From NCBI GenBank assembly GCA_027405735.1, contig JAPEHQ010000002.1, positions 806,001 through 870,000 on the forward strand: DNA of 64,000 nt, written 5' to 3'. Positions 56,401 to 64,000 of the stretch are shown piece by piece. The notes beneath the pieces were generated by a model. That model was given only the letters and a program-made list of their open reading frames with translations. It was not told where the DNA came from and did not search any database. Made by a program: the position numbers and the translations under genes. Source of the stretch: Mucor racemosus (Eukaryota; Mucoromycota; Mucoromycetes; Mucorales; Mucoraceae). How positions within the stretch are numbered: the stretch's first letter is position 1; each line of letters begins with the position of its first letter.

Positions 56401-56656
56401 TACCAAGATTTCTGTATCTGTAATGTTAGCTCGTTGCCATAGCTACCACATAAATTTACACGTACCCATAAAACCAAGAAACTTCATTTTGTACCAATTC
56501 TTTAGGTAAAAATCCAGAATTATCCAAATACTCACCTACTTGAACCATTTGTTCCTCTTTACCAGAAAATACGTTTGCATTATAACCGAAATCAGCAATT
56601 GTATGCGACTTTGCAGAGGAAGATTTGGAGTCAGTAGGAGCAAGAATTCCAGTCAT
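53434..56656 (-). CDS. GDH2: NAD-specific glutamate dehydrogenase (large fungal type)
   Basis: Four exons (56656-56466, 56411-56196, 56140-55728, 55667-53434) give 1017 aa, close to the 115-kDa fungal class. N-terminal marks: GKEEQMVQVGEYLDNSGFLP and NEVSWFYG, with exon 2 giving NLGIDDYYF and the HIMALYGAK segment. The catalytic part has RGGIRMIRSRNREAY, GTILLDVDQQ, GPDEGTADYMDWA and GGIPHDKYAMTTRSVHQYV near residue 655. The NAD-binding Rossmann segment includes GPDGDLGSNEI and, near 855, NKGGVTSSSLEVLAALAF. It oxidises glutamate to 2-oxoglutarate plus ammonium for catabolism of amino acids. The ATG at 56656 is chosen because upstream frames lose similarity. No mitochondrial presequence is obvious. 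Confidence 0.95.
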
Positions 56657-57659
56657 AAGATAAATATAGTTTATTAAAAGAGATAAAGGAATACAATTCG
56701 ATAACAAAAAACTTATTATACAAAGAATATGTATATGAAACGTTTCAACAATGCAGGAGGGCTTATCCTTGATGCCAAATATGACAATAATGAAACAAAC
56801 TTGATTCAATTGGCTCAACCGTGTGAAAATAACAACTTGAAGTGTGTTGGCATCGTGTTTGAATCACGGCTGATTCATTCATCTGATCAGCTAAATCAAA
56901 ATTAAGGCACCCTTGATCCTTCACGTCATTTCTTTTAAGAGCTCTTAATGCAATCAGAAAGAAATCGTTCCTATTCATTATTGCGTTCTTTTCTGATTCC
57001 TTTTGTATATAAAAATAAATAATATTATCTATAATGAAAATAGTTTAGCTTCCATAATAATATAGTATAAGATCCAACTTATATTCTCAAAGCGGTAAAA
57101 CCGATAGTTCATAAATTACATATTCCATTATAGCTATTAAAATGGAAAATTTAGCCAATATAATACCCTTACCTGGAATTGAAGATATGAAAATTTAATG
57201 GTTTTACAAAAAAATAGATATAGAACATATTGACTACAACTTTGATTATAGATAAAGAGGACGTTTACTTATTAATTTCGGTAGTTTCCATTGCCATATA
57301 TGCTGGTTTTGGCTGATTTAGCGCTATTTCTAATTTGAAATGGTTTGTTGGTTTGTTAATCCAGCAACCCCACTTAAAAAAGTGCACGTTTGATTTCTAC
57401 AATTTAACTAACAAATCAATAAGATGTTAAAATTATATCTTTGAATACTGTTACATTTGTAGTATATATTTTGAAATTTTTAGCCCATTTGGATCAATAT
57501 TCATTGATTTCAAGGATTTTTCCTGTTACTAAATATCTCTCAACAAGCAGAAGAAAATACTTTTTTTTTCAAAACCGTGTCCAAAAATCCTTCAAAGACA
57601 GCTGTTAGCTAATGAAATTAAGATATGTTTTTTGTGCATTTACTGTGCATTAAGTTTAA
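56657..57659. other. Intergenic upstream of GDH2
   Basis: AT-rich; frames at 56763-56978 show no similarity to GDH2 N-termini and are not called. L3 begins at 57660. Confidence 0.5.
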
Positions 57660-57922
57660 TGTAATGACCTGTAATTTTGGACTAACAACAAAGGTGGATA
57701 ATATGCTTATGGATATTATTATTCTTGTTATTATAAATTGGTAATCACTGGATTGGTGAAGGTTGGTGTTCTTATTTGTAAAAAATTAGATATTTATTAG
57801 TGAATAAATAAAAGTAAAGGGAGTGTAACAAGACAGATAAATCTACAAGGGATCATGTAATGATTTCCTTGTAGTATTTATATAAGGAATGAGGCAAGGC
57901 TTTGCATGAATGAAACTGATGA
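57660..57922 (-). repeat. L3 LTR, inverted and truncated copy
   Basis: Starts TGTAATGACC and follows the reverse complement of 39648-39923 (ACTAACAACAAAGGTGGATAA, TAATCACTGGATTGGTGAAGG) until about GAAACTGATGAG, then loses similarity. No target duplication at the truncated end. Confidence 0.75.
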
Positions 57923-57989
57923 GTTTACTGACTTTAATAGGCATAAATAGCAGGGAATAACCAACTTGTTGTTCAAGCTTACCGAATGT

Positions 57990-59560
57990 ATTTTAGTTCA
58001 GCACACTACTCTCATGTAAAGTTGGAAGTTATTAAGGTTAAAATCAGCTGAGATATGGTTTCTGTTATCGATTTTTACGGTTGTAAAAAGTAGGTTTCAG
58101 GTGATTTTTAAATGTTTTTCAAGTGTTTTCGCCCATTATGTAGTCAAGTTACGTAAAATCTTCAACAAAGATGTACCTTCACTTTGTAGTAGGCTATCGA
58201 TATTTCTCGAGAAGTAAAAATAATAATATCAGAATATAAGGACACCAGCCAAACATTGACCAAAATTGACCAAAATTGACCTAAAATTGATTACAAAAAA
58301 TTGAGAATCTAAATTGAGATATTGATTTTTTGTCTTCACAAGATAGACCAAACTGGAAGCTACTCTATCTTTTTTTTTTCAGCGAAAACTATTAATTTTT
58401 TGTCGGGATAATCAAAATAAAAGTTCATATTACAGCTTAAAACAAATCATAACGAGATTCCAAAATTGATTTGATGATGAAAAAAATTATCGAAAAATAA
58501 TTCAAAAAACAAAATCATTTAATGGCTCATGAACTGCAAAGTAAATTGAATCTTAGTTAATTAAATAATTTTTGTACAGTATTAAATTCTACATCCAACT
58601 TTATAAAATTCAGATAAACGTTTCACTTTAATATTTGCGTAAAATGCGATGCAATTGAAATTTTGGTGATTTATTGAAGATATTCATCATTTTTTATATA
58701 TCTGTTTCAAATTTAAACAAGTAAGATAATACACAGCAAAATTATCTATCGATATAGCTACTTCTGAACTTTCTAGATGCATTTTTCCGTAGAGAAAGCG
58801 AGATTTTGTTTTCAAATTCAGAATTTGGGATGAGGGTATGCAGGGGAAAAATTGAAGCTAAAAAAGAAAGTATCTCATTGTACACATTTTTGAAGATATC
58901 TCCATGAAAAATCAATATTTTGAAAAAAACTAAATTGGATCCGAGAGAGCTCATCAAGATTGATAACATGAATACAAAAAAAAATGCTGTTCAATTTAAC
59001 CAATACTTTGGAACCCATTACAGAAATGCCAAAAAATTGAAAATAAAATTAAATTGTCCCAAATTTTTTTATACTGGCATATGTTATAGAGCGCTTTAAA
59101 ATAAGTAAGTTTTATTATTAGAAAGTGTTAATATAGCTTAATTTTTTGTAGAGATATAAAGGCCCAAAGTTTTTAATTTTTAGTATCAAAATACGTATAA
59201 AAGTCTGAAACGTTAGCATTGAAAAATTAATATCAACTGCAAAAAATAGGATATTTCCGGAAACACATTTTTAAATTAAAGATGACATCTGAAGTACATT
59301 TAAATATGCTTTTATTTTGTCGTTATTTAATGCAAAAAAAGTTGAGGAGGGGGGAAAAGTTAGATCCAGCTTTTAGCAAAATTTTCGCGTTTTCGAGTCT
59401 TTCGTGAGATACAAAATAAACTTAAAAACAGGGTAACATAATATGACCAATTCATATCTATTCAACAGCGTCTAAGGCATATATTTACTACTGCAACGGG
59501 AGCTCATTTTAATATATATTCCATGTCTAATATACGTTTCTATATAAAAGAGGTTTCTAG
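57990..59560 (-). repeat. R1, inverted copy
   Basis: Follows the right-arm R1 in the same orientation (GATGAGGGTATGCAGGGG at about 58831, CTTTCGTGAGATACAAAATAA near 59400). It extends past the palindrome edge, so it shows where the repeat's natural terminus lies: about 100-150 bp beyond the arm end. Diverged about 20-25% by eye. Confidence 0.75.
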
Positions 59561-59691
59561 GCGCAACGTTTAGTTTCCACTTCATATTTTTTGAATTGAA
59601 GAGTATTTGATATGAAAGTTGAAAGCGCTCAATTAAAGACATAATAAATAAGTGTTTTTATCAAAAAGTTTATTGTTTAGATTACATAAAA

Positions 59692-60831
59692 TTATTGCGC
59701 CTTGTTCTTTAAAAGCCCTTGAACTCTTTCTTGATTTAATAAGTATCTATCACGACTCTCTGAATCGTGCACTGACAAAGAATAGGTAACAGCTTGATTA
59801 TAATATTCTAATGCTTGGTCAAATTCTCCCTTCACTTCTAACATTTTCCCCAAATTATTACTGGCAACACCACCACATTCTAAACAATCTTGGTCTTTCA
59901 AATCTGATGCACTTGCATTAATGGCAGCTTGAGCCCAGCCCATAGCTTCATCTACCTTTCCTAATCCATACATGATTTCAGATAATTGATTTTGAACAAT
60001 AGCTTTCAGACAAACATCAGTATCAGGTACTGCTTTCAAAGTTTCACTGAGCAACGGTAATGCCAATTGGAAATTGCGTTGTAATGCATATAAACTCGCT
60101 AATGTCAATGTGATTTTAGATTTTAAAACGCCATCGTCTTTGGTATTATGTAAAGCCCAAGCTAAGAATTCTTCTGCATGTTCATAATCTGCAATGCGCA
60201 AATAAAGGTCACCAATGTGTTTTGCAGTTTCAATGGCTTCATTTGTTTTATCTCCATTTTCGATCAAAAGTTTCCAGGACCGTGTATATTCAGTAATAGC
60301 ATCTAACAGATTTCCAGCATGTGCTTCATCATGCGCAAGTCTTAATCGTAATTGAATAACTGTAGTCGAACTTTCTTCTAAATTTTTCTCTTCTAAAGCA
60401 ATGCGAAGCGCTTCTCTGACATAAAATGAAGCTACTTCAAAATTGGGAGCAATTGTTTCTCTAATGTAAGCACCATGGAGTAAATTTCTTGCTTGATAGC
60501 CGAGCTCTGGTGGTGTAGAAGACATCATGTATTCGATATACCAATGTGATAACTGCCAGACAAATGCAACAGCTGTGCTCACCGAGATTACTGTATAGCC
60601 CGTAATCTTGGCAACCATTTTGGCTTGAGATTTAATGTTTCCCATAGCTTCATTATATGGACTTGTAGTAAAACTAGGGTCTTTGATATGAGGAGGTGGT
60701 GACACATCAGCTCTTCGGAGCATTGATGCTCTTGGAGAACTGAATGTAGATACCATACGTTTACTGGCATTCTGAGATGCTGATCTCAGGAAACTTTTTC
60801 TAAGCAATGTTGATAGTTTTAAAGCTGACAT
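59692..60831 (-). CDS. Mitochondrial TPR-repeat membrane protein (Mgr3/TTC19-like)
   Basis: Intronless 379 aa. The N-terminus (MSALKLSTLLRKSFLRSASQ and NASKRMVSTF) is Arg/Ser-rich without acids, a typical mitochondrial presequence. A single hydrophobic segment lies at about 78-95 (YTVISVSTAVAFVWQL). The rest is tetratricopeptide helices, clearest at AKHIGDLYLRIADYEHAEEF and NNLGKMLEVKGEFDQALEYY. This layout fits Mgr3, an adaptor of the i-AAA protease, or TTC19 of complex III; I cannot choose. It is divergent from Pds5 with only 201 bp between the two starts. Confidence 0.75.
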   Translation of the reverse strand: MSALKLSTLLRKSFLRSASQNASKRMVSTFSSPRASMLRRADVSPPPHIKDPSFTTSPYNEAMGNIKSQAKMVAKITGYTVISVSTAVAFVWQLSHWYIEYMMSSTPPELGYQARNLLHGAYIRETIAPNFEVASFYVREALRIALEEKNLEESSTTVIQLRLRLAHDEAHAGNLLDAITEYTRSWKLLIENGDKTNEAIETAKHIGDLYLRIADYEHAEEFLAWALHNTKDDGVLKSKITLTLASLYALQRNFQLALPLLSETLKAVPDTDVCLKAIVQNQLSEIMYGLGKVDEAMGWAQAAINASASDLKDQDCLECGGVASNNLGKMLEVKGEFDQALEYYNQAVTYSLSVHDSESRDRYLLNQERVQGLLKNKAQ

Positions 60832-61032
60832 TTTTGTTGGAACCCCGGGAAAAAGGTGGAGAAAGGGGTGTAGGACAATGCCTCGTTACTCTTTGATAGG
60901 AAGAGAGTATGCCAAACTCATTGAATACCCGAAGAAGTGACCTTTGTTTTAGAGGCATATAACGCGCTTCCTTGTTCGTTTTAAGCGCATACGCGTTGAA
61001 GTATCTTCTTTATTCACAATTGAAACTCTATA
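60832..61032. promoter_or_regulatory. Compact bidirectional promoter, TPR gene / Pds5
   Basis: 201 bp separate the two ATGs. It is more GC-rich than the surroundings (GAACCCCGGGAAAAAGGTGGAG at the TPR side, ATACGCGTTGAAG at the Pds5 side). ACGCGT at about 60990-60995 is an MluI cell-cycle box (MCB) sequence, which suits a cohesin regulator expressed at S phase; functional meaning is inferred. Confidence 0.55.
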
Positions 61033-64000
61033 ATGGATATCGACGAGACTATGGATTCTCAAGCTTCCGAGCTTATTGACTCACAAATGGAGACAGAAGA
61101 AGTTCCTAGACTGGAATTCACCAAATCTCTCATTGGCACCCCAAAGGCCATCAAAGTAAATGAGCTTCAGGCACTTTTGAAGGTAAATCTCATATGGTAC
61201 GAACAGTTCTCAACAGAGTTTAACATAAATAATTAGACTCTTCATGAACAATTAAAAGAATTAGATCAAAATGTCGATCAAGATTCTCTTCAAAAGGTTA
61301 CTAGAGAACTTGTCCACAAGCAAATCATCAAAAGTCCCAATAAAACTGTCAAAGCTTTGGCAGCTTGTTGTATTGCTGATATCATTCGTTTGCATGCTCC
61401 TACTTGTCCTTATTCTCTTGATGAACTTAAGGTAAGTTATTTTGTATTAAATATCTTGATTTTATACCAACATTTTGTTATCAGATCGTATTCAAATTTT
61501 TCGTTGACCAACTTGCTTACTTTGGAAAGGACACACCTGATTTTCCATATCATTTTTACCTTTTAGAGAATTTACAATCTGTCAAAACCTTCCTTTTACT
61601 TGGTGAAGTCGAAGGTGCTGACGATATTGTATTTCCAATGGCTGCTGAATTTTTCGATGTTACTTCAAAGTATGTTTTTTTCCAAAAGGGTTTTTATTTG
61701 ACAGTTTGACTTAATCTTTTTATATAGAGCCACTTTACCTAGAAATGTTGAATTGTGTATGACAGATGTATTGATTCAATTAATTGAGGATGTTGGTATT
61801 TTGGGGCAAGAAATGACTGAACTTATTTTGGAGCAGTTTGATACATATGACAAGGTAAAAAAAAAAGCATTCTTTATGTAATTTCGAGCATGAAATTAAT
61901 GTATTTTTAGGGATCGAAAAATCCTGCTTTTCTCATGACATTAGATATCTGTTACGCATGTACAAGTTCTCTTCAAAGAAGAATCTGCCAGGTAGCCTTT
62001 TATTGTCATGCTTTGATATTATTTAATAGCTAACTTTTTCACTAGTATTTCTCTGATATCTTGCTTTCAATGAGTGGAAGCACTAGTGAAAATGAAGATT
62101 TAGAAGAGGCTAAAAAAGCACATCTACTTATGCGTAAAATCAATTCTGTTACACCTGAATTATTACTCAATGCTATGCCGCTTTTGCAAGAAGAAATGAA
62201 GGTAGATCATTTGGGTATTCGTCAACTTGCAACAGAAACTTTGGGGGAGATGTTTGCTGAGGAAACATCCAATGTAGCTGAAAAGTATCCTAACATTTGG
62301 AAAACATGGCTTACAAGGTATTTTTCTAGCTGAAAGATACAATATTAAGGCAATTAATAATTGTTTGTATTAGACGTAACGATAAGGCTCTATCTTTGCG
62401 TGTAAGATGGTTAGAAATGTGTGTTGGCATTTACAAAAATCATTCTGAATCCGTTCCTGAATTGATCGGTAAATCAAATAGTCCTAATTTTGATATCATT
62501 AAAGACTCACTGATATCATGTAGAATGCTTCAAGGATAAATTTACGGACCCTGATGATAAGGTTCGTGCTACAGCTTGTAAAATTGTGGGAGAAATTAGA
62601 ATGGAAAACGACTCCCAAACCATGGATAAAGATTTAGTAGAATTAGTTGGAGCTAGAGCTAAAGACAAAAAGGTACCAACTCTCATAATAATCTACAACA
62701 TTGTTCTGATAATTTCTGTATAGAGCTCCGTAAGAATTGAAGCAATGACTACCATTGGAACAATTTATGATAACTGTTATCAGCGTATCAAGGATAATGA
62801 TAAATTGGCAATTGAAAAGGCTGGATGGATTCCTGATCTTATCATTAGTTGTCTCTATTTGGGTGATTTATCTGTTCAGTAAGTGGCAAAAGAGATATGC
62901 ATTTAACGTAATATTTACAATTATGAATTAGAGCAAACATCGAATTTACCTTTCAAAAATTCATTCTTCCTGAAAACGATAACGATGCCGAAAGAACAGA
63001 AAGACTTGTTTCAGTTGTTGATTCATTGAAAGACAAGCAAAAAATCGCTTTCCTTGCACTTTTGCAAAAGCAAAAATTATTTAATGAAAACATGTATACT
63101 TTTGTAGAAATGTGCGAAAATAATGTATGTATAAATTGCATTGGGAATCTAGCAAAAATACTAATTAATTGTAGATTGATAATCCCGAGACCTCTGAACA
63201 TGATTCCACCAAAGCCGATGAATTTATGAAGTATTTAGCAGGTAAGGATAATTAATCACATCAATGTATTGCGAGGTGATTTGACAAAAGGGTACCTTTA
63301 TATAGCTCGCTTTGCAGATAAAGCAAGAACTTTAAACGCTTTGCGTTCTTTCCTCAACAGAGAAAACGACAAGGACATCAAACTTTTAAGGACTGCAATT
63401 GATCTTAATCGTACATATAAGCAAGTGTGCACAGCAAAGGTAATTTTATACAAACACAACTAGATAATTTTCATCTAATATTTGAGATAGAACAAACTGC
63501 TTTCAAATTTGAACGATGATCAATCAGCCAATGTCGAAATTTTCCAATCTATATTAAATAGAGCATGCCCTCTTATTCTCAACAAGAGCAACATTGCCCA
63601 TTTACTCAAGATGACCAAATCAGGTAAAGGAAGAAGAGCCAATGCATCAACTCAAAGATCACTCGTCGCACAAAAAATCATGTCAGACATGTCGACTGTT
63701 TATCCCTCCATGTATACCAGCAACTTGAAGGATATTATCAATGAAATTATGAATGACAATGATAGTACTGGTATGTTTTTTTAAATCATTTAATTGTGAA
63801 AAAAAATGCTAATGTAATCATTAACATCTAGCTGATGAAGGCCTTCGCCTTCTTTCTGAAATTAGCAAAGCTTCAGTAGGCGAAATGAAATTCCAAGAGT
63901 AAGTGTATAATCTTGATTTATAGCATATTTACCAACAAACTATTTAGTGATTTGATTGAACGTCTTATCGCATATGTTTCTGATGGCAATGTCGAACAAG
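61033..64000 (+). CDS. PDS5: Cohesin regulator Pds5, partial (C-terminus beyond window)
   Basis: Fifteen exons can be followed: 61033-61182, 61237-61431, 61485-61669, 61728-61854, 61911-61991, 62046-62317, 62374-62468, 62524-62672, 62724-62878, 62932-63124, 63175-63241, 63291-63439, 63491-63770, 63832-63898, 63948-64000. All joins keep phase, giving about 739 residues so far. For exon 12 an alternative acceptor at 63275 adds five codons. Pds5 signatures are KTVKALAACCIADIIRLHAP with CPYSLDELK, and VRWLEMCVGIYKNH with PDDKVRATACKIVGE. HEAT repeats continue throughout, as expected. Pds5 binds cohesin with Wapl and Scc3, and controls loading and release and sister cohesion in the nucleus. Introns are 49-60 nt. 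Confidence 0.95.

Noticed and set aside
56763..56978. Possible additional 5' exon of GDH2
   Set aside because: No similarity to NAD-glutamate dehydrogenase N-termini, and the ATG at 56656 gives the expected length.

Overview
The window is nuclear DNA of an AT-rich, intron-dense fungus, most likely an early-diverging filamentous lineage (Mucoromycota/Mucorales-like). The grounds are short GT-AG introns of about 45-75 nt in most genes, fungal gene content (SAGA Ada2, MADS-box Mcm1/SRF type, the large NAD-glutamate dehydrogenase, farnesyl diphosphate synthase), a LARP1 with its DM15 repeats kept, FRG1, and an F-box protein next to Tc1-like relics. The phylum is an inference; there is no rRNA or tRNA gene to anchor it.

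Layout: 1-9.2 kb is a gene block: an acidic unknown protein cut by the left edge, a NUDT14-like Nudix hydrolase, an MDR-type NADP oxidoreductase and a five-exon LARP1. From 9,887 to 22,920 lies a 13-kb palindrome with two 5.69-kb arms and a 1.65-kb spacer. It is built of repeat modules (R1, R2, R3), 515-bp LTR-like repeats (L1), a 399-bp LTR (L2), a captured dynein intermediate chain fragment and a broken coiled-coil gene. 24.1-25.4 kb holds the MADS-box gene; 25.4-28.7 kb is gene-poor with a Tc1-type helix-turn-helix relic. 28.7-33.9 kb is a second gene block: F-box, FRG1, questin-oxidase-like DUF4243 and Ada2. 33.9-47 kb is a repeat landscape that keeps, in the same order but older and interrupted, the R1-R2-R3-dynein-L1 modules of the palindrome arm. 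It also holds a clean solo LTR (L3) with target duplication, a TIR transposon relic and a GCTTG/GCTCG-rich tract. 47-64 kb is a third gene block: a Cys/Trp-rich unknown protein, the ATP synthase OSCP subunit, farnesyl diphosphate synthase, NAD-glutamate dehydrogenase, a mitochondrial TPR protein and the first 15 exons of the cohesin regulator Pds5, with a repeat island at 57.6-59.6 kb.

The host genes are unrelated housekeeping genes, not an operon or cluster. The unusual biology is in the repeats. The palindrome's inner edge falls exactly on an LTR terminus. Its outer edge falls inside a repeat that continues, diverged, on both sides. The arms carry a pseudogenised piece of a motor-protein gene, which also sits in the older copy at 41 kb. 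I rebuilt exon structures by hand for LARP1, MADS, FRG1, OSCP, FPPS, GDH2, Nudix and Pds5, and each closes in frame.
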